A DNA stretch of 64,000 nt from CAWFKS01 sp963816435. GTDB taxonomy: Bacteria > Pseudomonadota > Alphaproteobacteria > Rhizobiales > Rhizobiaceae. Below, piece after piece: positions 55,885-63,968 of the stretch. The notes below the pieces were generated by a model. The model was given only the letters and a program-made list of their open reading frames with translations. It had not been told where the DNA came from and searched no databases. The position numbers and the translations under genes are program-made. How positions within the stretch are numbered: the first letter of the stretch is position 1; each line of letters starts with the position of its first letter. Location: the NCBI GenBank assembly GCA_963816435.1, contig CAWFKS010000016.1, forward strand, positions 192,155 to 256,154. Direction: 5' to 3'.

Positions 55885-56808
55885 ATGACCGTTCACGCCA
55901 CCATCGCCGGCGCTACACGGCGCGCCTTGCCCGCGTTTCCGCTTGCCGGCCGCTCCGGCGCCAGCTTCAAGCCGCAGCATCTCGGCGCGATCCTGGAAGA
56001 CGGCAAAGACGCCGTCGGTTTCCTGGAGGTGCACGCCGAGAACTACATGGGCGACGGCGGTCCGCCGCATGCCGCGCTGACGCGAGTGCGCGAGAGCTTC
56101 CCCGTCTCCCTCCACGGCGTCGCCATGTCGATCGGCGGCGAAAAGCCGCTCGACGAGGACCATCTCGCGCGGTTCGCCGAGCTTGTGCGCCGCTACGAGC
56201 CGGCGCTGGTGTCCGAGCACCTCGCCTGGTCGACGCATGACGACGTCTTCTTCAACGACCTGCTGCCCCTGCCCTACACAGACGAGACTCTGGCGAGAAT
56301 CTGCGGGCACATCGGGCGCATGCAGGAGGCGATCGGCCGCGAAATCCTGCTCGAAAACCCTTCGACCTACGTGCTGTTTGCCGAATCGACCTGGAGCGAG
56401 ACCGATTTCATGCGCGAGATCGCCGCGCGCACCGGATGCGGCCTGCTTCTCGACATCAACAACGTCTTCGTTTCGGCCACCAATCACGGCTACTCGGCGA
56501 TCTCGTATCTCGGCGATTTCCCGCTCGACAAGGTCGGCGAGATCCACCTGGCCGGCCACGATACACAAGCCGACGACGACGGCAGGCCATTGCTGATCGA
56601 CAGCCACGACCGGCCGGTCGCCGACCCGGTGTGGACGCTCTACGACATGGTGATCCGGCAGTGCGGGCCGCTGCCGACGCTGGTGGAATGGGACAACGAG
56701 GTGCCGGACTGGCCGGTGCTGCGCGCCGAAGCCGCCGCCGCACAGGCGATCCTCGACCGCCACGCCGCCGACTTCATGCTCGGGCGGAGCCATGCCGCCA
56801 ATGGCTGA
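55885..56808 (+). CDS. bufB: MNIO-family (DUF692) bufferin maturase BufB
   Basis: A 307-residue TIM-barrel enzyme using several iron ions to oxidise Cys residues of the precursor. Metal ligands of the family are visible: VHAENYM, SLHGVAMSIG, SEHLAWS, LLENPSTY, LLDINNVFVSA, IHLAGH and the late VEWDNEVPDW. GGAGGAGG precedes ATG 55885. Its end overlaps the bufC start by 8-17 bases. BufB-BufC together act on BufA. Confidence 0.94.
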   Translation: MTVHATIAGATRRALPAFPLAGRSGASFKPQHLGAILEDGKDAVGFLEVHAENYMGDGGPPHAALTRVRESFPVSLHGVAMSIGGEKPLDEDHLARFAELVRRYEPALVSEHLAWSTHDDVFFNDLLPLPYTDETLARICGHIGRMQEAIGREILLENPSTYVLFAESTWSETDFMREIAARTGCGLLLDINNVFVSATNHGYSAISYLGDFPLDKVGEIHLAGHDTQADDDGRPLLIDSHDRPVADPVWTLYDMVIRQCGPLPTLVEWDNEVPDWPVLRAEAAAAQAILDRHAADFMLGRSHAANG

Positions 56809-57581
56809 GCGGGCAAATTCGCGCGACGATGGCTACGCCGCCGCCTTCGGCGCGACGCTGCTCGACCCCGGCCGGCCGGACCCGGCGATCGTCGGCAGCG
56901 CCTTTGGCCCGGTGGCGAAGAAGCGCTACGCCGTCTATCGCAACAATGTGACGGTCGGGCTGATCGACGCGATGGCCGACATCTTCCCCGCCATCCGCAA
57001 GCTGCTCGGAGAAACGAATTTCCGTCATCTCGCCCGCGAGTTCGTTCGCGCCGAGCCGCCGGCCTCGCCGCTGCTGTTCCGCTACGGGGCCGGGTTTCCC
57101 GATTTCATCGAAAAATTCGAGCCGCTCGCCGACTGGCCGTATCTGGCCGACGTGGCGCGGCTGGAACTCGCCTGGCTGGCCGCCTACCACGCCGCCGACG
57201 CCACGCCGCTCCAGCCGGAGGACCTCGCGCGGACCGCGCCCGAGGAGACTGGCCGCATTGAGGTTCGTTCCGCATCCGGCGCTTCGCGTGGTGCGCTCGC
57301 GCTACGCCGTGGCAACGATCTTCCACGCCTATCGCGGCGCGGAACCGCCCGGCCGCATCGACGCCGGCATCGCCCAGACCGCGCTGGTGACGCGGCCGGG
57401 CATGCATGTCGGGGTGCGCGGCATCGGAGCCGGCGCGGCCGCCTTCGTCGAGAGCCTCGCGGCCGGCTCCACCTTGGCCGAGGCGGCCGGCGCCGGAGAA
57501 GAGGCGGACGGCGACTTCGACCTTTCGGGCGCGATCGCGCTGGTCGTGAGTGCCGGCGCCTTCACCGCCACGAAAAACTGA
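56792..57581 (+). pseudogene. bufC: DUF2063 partner protein BufC, one frameshift
   Basis: Corrected length 262 residues. The N-terminal DUF2063 domain has FGPVAKKRYAVYRNNVTVG and VARLELAWLAAYHAAD, typical of the protein that presents the precursor to the MNIO enzyme. One extra base at about 57248 breaks the frame; removing it gives APEELAALRFVPHPALRVV and the C-terminal PqqD/winged-helix-like part. Start at 56792 or 56801, inside the bufB end. All other features argue for an active gene. Confidence 0.9.
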
Positions 57582-57604
57582 ACGGGACGGGGAGCGCAAA
57601 AAAT

Positions 57605-58405
57605 ATGGGAAATCTGGCTGACCAAATCGTGCGGCTGCACGCGGCGGTCTTCGGCACGATGGAACGGGCGCTCGACGGCTGGTTCCTGGGGCTGGCGGCC
57701 CGCTTCACCTTCGCCTCGGTGCTCTATCTCTATTTCTGGAATTCCTTCCACACCAAGGTCGGCGACGGGTTTTTCGGCTTCTTCCACGTGTCCTCGGGCG
57801 CCTACTACCAGATCGCGCTGCCGGCGGTGCTGGCAGCCGGCGGCGACGCCTCGCAGGTGGCCTTCTTCCCATGGGGGCTGATGGTGGTGCTGGGCACCTA
57901 CGCCGAATTCGCGCTGCCGCTGCTGATCGTCGCCGGGCTGTTCACGCGCATCGCGGCGATCGGCATGATCGGCTTCGTCGCCGTCCAGTCGATCGTCGAC
58001 ATCACCGTGCACCAGGTCGGCTCCGAGACCGCCGGCGCCATGTTCGACCGGTTTTCCGACGGGCTGATCTGGGACCAGCGCCTGCTGTGGGCGTTCGTGC
58101 TGGCCTGCCTGGTGGTCAAGGGCGCTGGTGCGGTCTCGCTCGACTGGCTGCTTTGGCGCTGGTGGAACGGCAGCCGCGCGGTGATACGCCGGTCGCGGCG
58201 TGACAGGCGACAACGCCTCAAAAGAAAAGCGGCGCCACTGAGGGCGCCGCTCCTGTCGTTTCGACGAAAAGGGAAGCTTACGCGGCTTTCGCCTCGATCT
58301 GCTTGCCCTCCTTGTTGGCGTTGGCGCTCGAAATCTCGATCTTGCGCGGCTTCATCTCCTCGGGGATGTTGCGCTTCAGATCGATGTAGAGCAGGCCGTT
58401 CTTGA
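57605..58405 (+). CDS. DoxX-family membrane protein of the bufferin operon, run-on C-terminus
   Basis: ATG 57605 follows bufC by 23 bases. About 187 residues are DoxX-like: an N-terminal amphipathic segment, then four helices (LAARFTFASVLYLYFWNSF, LMVVLGTYAEFALPLLIVAG, AIGMIGFVAVQSIV, LLWAFVLACLVVKGAGAVSL). DoxX genes commonly close buf operons; the role may be redox or membrane-related. As written, the frame continues with an Arg-rich tail through a terminator and into the antisense of hsp20, up to 58405. An indel near 58185 is suspected: the true stop would be near 58203 or 58240. Confidence 0.75.
   Translation: MGNLADQIVRLHAAVFGTMERALDGWFLGLAARFTFASVLYLYFWNSFHTKVGDGFFGFFHVSSGAYYQIALPAVLAAGGDASQVAFFPWGLMVVLGTYAEFALPLLIVAGLFTRIAAIGMIGFVAVQSIVDITVHQVGSETAGAMFDRFSDGLIWDQRLLWAFVLACLVVKGAGAVSLDWLLWRWWNGSRAVIRRSRRDRRQRLKRKAAPLRAPLLSFRRKGKLTRLSPRSACPPCWRWRSKSRSCAASSPRGCCASDRCRAGRS
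58218..58251 (-). terminator. Rho-independent terminator of hsp20 (possibly bidirectional)
   Basis: A 9-bp stem (58228-58236 with 58243-58251, AGCGGCGCC type) and a 6-base loop are followed on the minus strand by TTTTCTTTT. It is 27 bases after the hsp20 stop. The plus side has CCTGTCGTTT, so it may also end the buf operon. Confidence 0.8.
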
Positions 58406-58748
58406 GCTCGGCGCCCTTCACCTCGACGTGGTCGGCAAGCTGGAAGCGGCGCTCGAAAGCGCGCGAGGCGATGCCGCGGTAAAGCAGCTCCGCGCCTTCC
58501 TTCTGCTCGTCCGACTTCTCGCCCTTGATGGTCAGCACGTTGCGGTGGGCCTCGATCGAGATGTCGTCCTCACCGAAGCCGGCAACCGCCATCGAGATGC
58601 GGTAGGCGTCCTCGCCGGTGCGCTCGATATTGTAGGGCGGGTAGGTCTGGCCGCCATTGTCGGGCTGGCCGAGCGTGTCGAGCATGGAAAAGAGGCGGTC
58701 GAAGCCGACCGTCGAACGATAGAGCGGGGAAAAATCAACGTGACGCAT
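58278..58748 (-). CDS. ibpA: Small heat-shock protein (Hsp20/IbpA family)
   Basis: A 156-residue holdase chaperone. The N-terminal MRHVDFSPLYRSTVGFDRLF is the class A rhizobial sHsp start. The alpha-crystallin domain spans about 38-130 (YPPYNIERTGEDAYRISMAVAGF to LKNGLLYIDLKR), and the IPEEMKPRKI tail carries the I-x-I-like assembly element. A ROSE-type thermometer and an RpoH-like promoter precede it. Confidence 0.96.
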   Translation of the reverse strand: MRHVDFSPLYRSTVGFDRLFSMLDTLGQPDNGGQTYPPYNIERTGEDAYRISMAVAGFGEDDISIEAHRNVLTIKGEKSDEQKEGAELLYRGIASRAFERRFQLADHVEVKGAELKNGLLYIDLKRNIPEEMKPRKIEISSANANKEGKQIEAKAA

Positions 58749-58849
58749 GGTCTGTTCTCCTGTTGAGCAACACTGTTTGCGCTTGGCCTTGTCGCGGAAG
58801 CCCTGAACAGGCTCTTCCGTAAGGCCAGCGGTCCCTTGCGGCGACCGCA
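58749..58849 (-). promoter_or_regulatory. ROSE-type RNA thermometer in the hsp20 5' UTR
   Basis: The mRNA leader folds into successive hairpins. The last one (58772-58753) reads UGUU, G, CUC, loop AACAG, GAG, AACA; the lone G is bulged and the right arm contains the Shine-Dalgarno AGGAGA. This is the hallmark of ROSE elements, in which a UUGC-type strand masks the SD and melts with heat. Upstream stems: 58786-58825 (GCCTT and CGGAAG pairs) and 58828-58848 (GCGGTC pair). A further pair at 58851-58878 overlaps the promoter. Confidence 0.85.
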
Positions 58850-58855
58850 CACCGG

Positions 58856-58884
58856 ATTTGGGAATTGCGATTTCCGGTTTCAAG
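58856..58884 (-). promoter_or_regulatory. RpoH-type (sigma-32) heat-shock promoter of hsp20
   Basis: On the minus strand, CTTGAA (58884-58879) as -35 and CCCAAAT (58862-58856) as -10 lie 16 bases apart. Both resemble alphaproteobacterial RpoH promoters. Start of transcription is expected near 58849, giving a 100-base leader. Confidence 0.6.
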
Positions 58885-58999
58885 ACTTTTTTGCGCGTGC
58901 CGCGCGCCCGCGCGTAGCCCCGAGCCCACAGCCCCAGATGAACGCCCGATGAACCGGCCCTTCCGGCTGCGTTCAGGCGCGCCCTCGTAATGTCGCCTC

Positions 59000-59117
59000 A
59001 TCAAAGTTTGGCGGCGAGCTGGAAGCCGCCACAAAAGGTCGGTCCGGGTGCAACGTCCCTTCCTCCCGGACCGCCATTGGCCGGAGGCGGCAAGTCCGCT
59101 TCCGGCCTTCTTTGTTT
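59000..59117 (+). ncRNA. Candidate small RNA with three stem-loops and terminator
   Basis: Three consecutive hairpins on the plus strand: TGGCGGC/GCCGCCA (59009-59031), CGGTCCGGG/CCCGGACCG (59040-59073) with a C-rich loop including GTCCCTTCCT that could bind Shine-Dalgarno sequences, and a terminator with a 12-bp stem (59079-59090 and 59096-59107) followed by TTCTTTGTTT. No plus-strand gene ends nearby; the closest is DoxX, 700 bases up. TAATGT (58988-58993) could be a -10. It might instead be a leader of the hydrolase gene at 59209. Confidence 0.5.
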
Positions 59118-59208
59118 CGCGGCAAGCGTGCTGACGCCATGCGCGGGCTTCCCATTTCGCCCGGCCGGCTCTATCTGGAACCGGAACTTCACCGATCCCG
59201 GCGGCGCC

Positions 59209-60221
59209 ATGACCGACCTTCTGTTCGAGACGCCCGAAAATCCGATTCCCGCCGGCGCGACAGCCGGGATGATGAGGGCACGCGACGGGTGCGGCATCCG
59301 CTATGCGCATCTTCCCGGCCGAGGGCCGCCTGCTGAAGGGCACGGTGGTGGTCGTGCAGGGGCGCAACGAATCGATCGAGAAATATTTCGAGACCGCCCG
59401 CGACCTGTCGGCCCGCGGCTTCGGCACCGCCGTGTTCGACCTTCGCGGCCAGGGCGGCTCCGACCGCATGCTGCGCGACCGGCAGCGCGGCTACGTCCGC
59501 GATTTTCGCCAGTATGTCGCCGATCTCGAGCAGTTCTTCGAGGAGATCGTGCTGCCGGACTGCCGGGGACCGTTCTACGTTCTCGGCCATTCGACCGGCT
59601 CGCTGGTCTCCCTGATGGCGGCGCGCCTCATGGTCAACCGCGTGCAGCGCATGGTGCTGATCTCGCCGCTGCTGGGGTTTCCCGGCAGGTCGATGACGCC
59701 GCTGCGGCGGGTCTCCGGGCCTGCTGAAGATGATCGGGCTCGGCCGCATCTACATGTCGGGCGGCCCGCGGAAGCCGGGCGCCGCGCCGTTCGAGAACAA
59801 CCAGCTCACCAGCGATCCGGTGCGCTTCGCGCGCAACCAGCAGATCTATGTCGAACCATCCCGAAACTGGCGCTCGGCGGCCCGACGGCCTCATGGATCA
59901 ACGCCGCCTGCCGCGCCGCCGCGCAGGTCCACGAGCCCGAGTTCCTGGCAGCCCTGCAAGTGCCGATCCTGATGGTGGCGGCAGGCCATGACGAGGTCGT
60001 CTCGACGACGGCGATCGAGGACTACGCGCGGCACATGAAGTCGGGCTCGATGCTGACCATCGATGGTGCGGCGCACGAAATCCTGCAGGAGCGCGACGTC
60101 TATCGCGAACAGTTCTGGGCCGCGTTCGACGCCTTCGTGCCGGGCACAGACGCGCTCGTGGTACCACAACCAGCCGGACGGGGGCGGTCAGCCGCCGAGC
60201 ATTTCCAACGCAGCCGCGTGA
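59209..60221 (+). pseudogene. Alpha/beta-hydrolase (monoacylglycerol lipase-like), four indels
   Basis: Corrected length about 336 residues. ATG 59209 begins MTDLLFETPENPIPAGA. Extra bases near 59309, 59717 and 60149 and one missing base near 59855 break it. Rejoined, it has the oxyanion region VVVVQGRNESIEKYFE, FDLRGQGGSDR, the nucleophile GHSTGS, the lid with MIGLGRIYMSGGPRKPG, the acid in VAAGHDEVVS and the His in IDGAAHEIL. It is of the PldB/serine aminopeptidase S33 type and may act on lysophospholipids or monoacylglycerols. Four indels in 1 kb is the densest in the window; true decay cannot be excluded. Its end overlaps hisN. Confidence 0.8.
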
Positions 60222-60961
60222 AGCTGCGGCGTCGCCGCCGCCACGACCGCTCCGCCCTTTTCCGCCGGCCCGCCGTCCCAGCCGGTGATCACGCCGCCCG
60301 CCTTCTCGATGACCGGCACCAGCGCGACGATGTCGTAGGGCTGCAGCCCCGTCTCCACCACCAGGTCGACATGCCCGGCCGCCAGCATGCAATAGGCGTA
60401 GCAGTCGGTGCCGTAGCGCGGCAGGCGCACGATCTTTTCCAGCCTGTCGTAGGCGAGGCGCTCGGCTCCCTCGAACAGCGCCGGCGTCGTCGTGCACAAG
60501 GTGGCGTCTTGAAGCCGCGTCGTCTGCCGTGTCGACAGCCTCCGCCCGCCGCCGGGTCCCTCGAAGAAGGCGCCCGTCTCGTCGGCGTAGAACAGCTCGC
60601 CGGTGAACGGCTGCGACATCATGCCGGCGACGGCGTCGCCGTCCTCGGTCAGGCCGACCAGCGTGCCCCACAACGGGATGCCGGAAATGAAGGCGCGGGT
60701 GCCGTCGATCGGGTCGATCACCCAGACATGCTTGCTGTCGGCCCGCTCGGGGCCGAACTCCTCGCCGAGAATGCCGTGGTCCGGATGCTCCGCCGCGATC
60801 AGCGCCCGGATCGCCCGCTCGGCCTCCCGGTCGGCCTCGGTGACGGGGTCGAAGCCCGCCGCGTGCTTGTTGTCGATGCCCATCTCGGCGCGGAAGCGCG
60901 GCAGCGTCTCGGCCGCGGCGGCATCCGCCAGCCGGCGCAGGAAGTTCGCCGTCCCGGTCAT
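60188..60961 (-). CDS. hisN: Histidinol-phosphatase/inositol monophosphatase family (HisN-like)
   Basis: A 257-residue Mg-dependent phosphatase. Metal motifs: GEEFG near 66-70, WVIDPIDGTRAFISG near 80-94, and the C-terminal GWDGGPAEKGG. The RAF after the DG motif is typical of the histidinol-phosphate type (HisN) rather than SuhB. GAGGGGAA is just before ATG 60961. The convergent lipase gene overlaps its 3' end by about 34 bases. Confidence 0.88.
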   Translation of the reverse strand: MTGTANFLRRLADAAAAETLPRFRAEMGIDNKHAAGFDPVTEADREAERAIRALIAAEHPDHGILGEEFGPERADSKHVWVIDPIDGTRAFISGIPLWGTLVGLTEDGDAVAGMMSQPFTGELFYADETGAFFEGPGGGRRLSTRQTTRLQDATLCTTTPALFEGAERLAYDRLEKIVRLPRYGTDCYAYCMLAAGHVDLVVETGLQPYDIVALVPVIEKAGGVITGWDGGPAEKGGAVVAAATPQLHAAALEMLGG

Positions 60962-61046
60962 GACATTCCCCTCGCCGCCGCATCGCGGGTTTTGCACAGG
61001 CACTTGCCGCCGCCTGACCCGACGGTTGAAAAAGGTTTACGGCCGC

Positions 61047-61074
61047 TTGACAATTGTGCATCGCAGCATAACAT
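61047..61074 (+). promoter_or_regulatory. Sigma-70-type promoter of the MmgR-like sRNA
   Basis: TTGACA (61047-61052) is a perfect -35; TAACAT (61069-61074) is a near-consensus -10 after 16 bases. Transcription would start at about 61081-61082, exactly at the first hairpin of the sRNA. Confidence 0.75.
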
Positions 61075-61081
61075 CGACTTC

Positions 61082-61165
61082 GGACGGGTTGATCCCGTCC
61101 ATGCCCTCCTTGGGCGTTTCCTCCCTAGACTTGGACCGCGTCGTGCGAACGATGCGGTCTTTTTT
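61082..61165 (+). ncRNA. mmgR: Trans-acting sRNA of the alpha-r8/MmgR type
   Basis: About 84 bases. Hairpin 1: GGACGGG/CCCGTCC with loop TTGAT (61082-61100). Hairpin 2: GCCC, loop TCCTT, GGGC (61103-61115). A single-stranded TTTCCTCCCT (61117-61126) matches the decamer I recall as the conserved core of the alpha-r8 family, represented by MmgR, which limits polyhydroxybutyrate storage in Sinorhizobium. It ends in a strong terminator: an 11-bp stem (61134-61144 and 61149-61159) and six T. The promoter is excellent and no gene is on this strand. Confidence 0.8.
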
Positions 61166-61192
61166 CTGTGCTGCACTGCAAATTCCCCGGGC

Positions 61193-62087
61193 TCACTCCG
61201 CCGCCATCGGCAGGGGTTGCCAGTCCTCGATCGGGCAGGACATCAGCGCCGAGCAGAAGCGGGTGAGGTCGTTGGCGACCGACACGAAGCCCGGCGTCTT
61301 CTCGTAGGTGCGCTCGTTCATGTAGAGCCCGCGATTGATCTCGATCTGCAGCGCGTGCAGGCCGCGCGCCGGGCGCCCGTAATGCTCGGTGATGAAGCCG
61401 CCGGCATAGGGCTTGTTGTGGGCGACCGTGTAGCCCATCGCCGTCAGCGTGCCGATTGCCAGTTCGGTCAATGCGGCGGCGGCGGACGCCCCGAAGCGGT
61501 CGCCGATGATGAAGTCGGGCCGCATGCCCGATTCGCCGACGCGGATCGAGGCCGGCATCGAATGGCAGTCGATCAGCACCGCCGCCCCATGCACCGCGTG
61601 GGTGCGGGTGATCAGCCGGCGCAACTCGTCGTGGTAGGGCTTGTAGATGTTCTCGATGCGCCGCACCGCCTCGGCGAGCGGCAGCCGGCCGGCATAGATG
61701 TCGAGCCCCTCGCCGACCAGCTTGGGCACGGTGCCGAGGCCGCCAGCCACGCGCGCCGAGCGCATGTTGGCGAACGGCGGCAGCGGCTCGTGGAACATGC
61801 GCGGGTCGAGTTCCCACGGCTCGCGGTTGACGTCGAGATAAGCGCGCGGGAAATGCGCAGCCAGGAGCGGCGCACCCAGGCCCAACCGCGCCGGAGAAGA
61901 GCTGGTCGACGTAACAGTCCTCCGAGCGCCTGATCTGGGCCGTGTCGAGCCGGCTCATCGCCAGGAAGCGCGGCGGATAATGGCTGCCGCTGTGCGGGGA
62001 ATTAAAGACAAAGGGACTGCGCTGATCGGCCCCGCCGCGCACGCTGAACGGCGGCGCCTTCGCAAAGTCCTCGATGTCGTCTGTCAT
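61193..62087 (-). pseudogene. N-formylglutamate amidohydrolase, one frameshift
   Basis: Corrected length 297 residues. The N-terminal FVFNSPHSGSHYP holds a metal His; after CYVDQLFSG one extra base near 61886 breaks the frame, and removal gives GALGLGAPLLAAHFPRAYLD. The rest is intact: DVNREPWELDPRMF, GTVPKLVGEGLDIYAGRLP, LIDCHSMP and IEINRGLYM. It hydrolyses N-formyl-L-glutamate or related amides, last step of one histidine-degradation route. It is divergent from cpdR, as in other Rhizobiales from memory. Confidence 0.9.
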
Positions 62088-62293
62088 CCACGCATTCCGC
62101 AACGCATCCCTTTGGTCGGAAGCCTGCCATCTGGATCGCGGCCTGTCCAGCCAAAGCCGGCGGCCACCAGGCTCCGCTGCGGAAGCCGCAACGCCCCGCA
62201 TTCACTTGATGTTTACCGACGCGGATTCATATACGCCCTATGGTTAACGGGGACCGCACGCGCGGTCCGCGCCGAAAGAATCGGACGGGAAAG

Positions 62294-62656
62294 ATGGCGA
62301 GAATTCTGCTGGCCGAAGACGACGAGGACATGCGCCGCTTCCTGGTCAAGGCGCTGGAACGCGCCGGCTACGACGTTTCGGATTTCGACAACGGGGCCAG
62401 CGCCTACGAGCGGCTGCGCGAGGAACCGTTCTCGCTGCTTCTCACCGACATCGTCATGCCGGAAATGGACGGCATCGAGCTTGCCCGCCGCGCCACCGAG
62501 ATCGATCCCGACCTGAAGGTGATGTTCATCACCGGTTTCGCCGCGGTCGCGCTCAATCCCGATTCCAACGCGCCGCGCGACGCCAAGGTGCTGTCGAAGC
62601 CCTTCCACCTGCGCGACCTCGTCAACGAGGTCGAGCGCCTGCTCCAGGCCGCCTGA
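62294..62656 (+). CDS. cpdR: CpdR single-domain response regulator
   Basis: A 120-residue receiver protein. Acidic pocket AEDDED at 7-12, phospho-Asp D52 in LTDIVMPEMDG, Thr in MFITGFA, and Lys in SKPFH near 102. Lack of an output domain and the ILLAEDDEDMRRFL start match CpdR, which, unphosphorylated, brings ClpXP to the cell pole to degrade cell-cycle proteins such as CtrA. The leader has a GGACCGC/GCGGTCC hairpin just before the gene and a TTAAC half site. Confidence 0.94.
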   Translation: MARILLAEDDEDMRRFLVKALERAGYDVSDFDNGASAYERLREEPFSLLLTDIVMPEMDGIELARRATEIDPDLKVMFITGFAAVALNPDSNAPRDAKVLSKPFHLRDLVNEVERLLQAA

Positions 62657-62697
62657 GGCGGCTTTTTTCGAACACGCCTATCGGAAAACCACGCGCC

Positions 62698-63733
62698 TCA
62701 CGGTGCGATGCGCACAGTCGTGGTGATCGGCAGGTCGCTGGTCGACGTGTTCAGCGCCAGAATCTGGTTCATCAGGTCGAAGACGCGCTTGGTGTTGCCG
62801 GCACCTTCGGCCGGCACGCAATAGGACCGCCCCTCGTAGGAAATGCCGGCGAAGCACGATCCCGTCGCCGCATCGACCACCAGCATCGGCTCCGGCCTGC
62901 GGCCCGGCCGCGGCGCGATCATCACACGGCTGGCCGTGCCCTCGCTCAGCATCTCGCCCAGATACTGGAATATCTGGTAGGGCGAGCGCAGCACGATGCC
63001 GATCGTCTGCGGCCGTCCGTCGAGGTTGAAGGAGAGTTCCGACCGGCCGGGCGCGGTCTGCAGCGTCTCGCAATTCGGCACCCAGGCACGCACGGAGGCC
63101 GACAGGTCGGGGCGCGCCAGCGCCTCGTCGAAGCACAGCCGGCCAACGGCCCCGCCGGCACCCTCGTAGGTGCCGATCGTCAGGCCGTAGTCGACGGCGA
63201 GCGCCAGATATTTGTCGAACTCGGCGTAATTCGAGTGCGCCGGGATCGTTGCGGATCAGCGAAACGTGGCCGCCGCCGCGCACCCTGATGTGGTCGACCA
63301 GCAGCGAGAACACCATCTCGCGCGAAAAGCCCTGGTGGATCAGAAGGTTGGCTTCCACCAGGTTGAGCTGCTGCAGGAGCCCTCGATAGAACTCCTTCGA
63401 TTGCAGCACGCCGACGTCGAAATCCGTCGAGGTCGAGTTGCTCACCGAGTTGCTGAGCGTGAAGGTCTGGTTGGAAAGCGACTGGCCGGCGCCCAGCGTG
63501 ATGTCGGGCAGCCCGGTGCCGAGGCTCGTCGCGCCGCTGCCGCCGATCCCGGAAATGGAGACGAAATAGAGCGGCTCGTTGCGGCTGGCCCTGACGATAT
63601 TGAGCAGGATCGCCTCGTTCTGCGTGGTGCCGACGCTCTTGTTGATCGTCCCGACCCGCCGGGAGATGTTGCCCGTCGCCAGGCACCCCGACAGGAGGAC
63701 GGCGAGAAACGCCGCGCCGAAGAATCGCGGCAT
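62698..63733 (-). pseudogene. Lipoprotein of unknown family, one frameshift
   Basis: Corrected length 344 residues. Lipobox LLSGC at residues 13-17 of the MPRFFGAAF start. It then has a domain with NEAILLNIVRASRNEPLYF, Ser/Thr/Gly-rich beta stretches (GIGGSGATSLGTGLPDIT, TLSNSVSNSTSTDFDVGV) and helices EFYRGLLQQLNLVEANLL. One extra base near 63241-63243 interrupts it after LIRNDP; removal gives AHSNYAEFDKYLAL. The C-terminal half has two Cys-containing segments (VPNCETL, GSCFAGISYEGRSYCVP). No family recognised; the lipid anchor and small beta-rich parts suggest an envelope assembly or secretion-associated role at most. Confidence 0.75.
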
Positions 63734-63968
63734 TGCCGCGCAAGCAATTCGCAAGTTCAAAGCCCCTGTCCAATTACCCTGCGGAAGCGACGTAAGCACA
63801 GGGGGCAGACGGTGGCGACTCGAAATCCGGCCGGCCTTCGCGCCGTCCCCAACATGCTGGCGCGCGCCCCGTCTCCGCCCTCGAAATGCATCCCGACGCG
63901 CGCGGCAAGGGCCGTGGGCGATGACTATTGACGCGTCGGGACCTATGTGGTGTATGCGCGCGTCGGAT

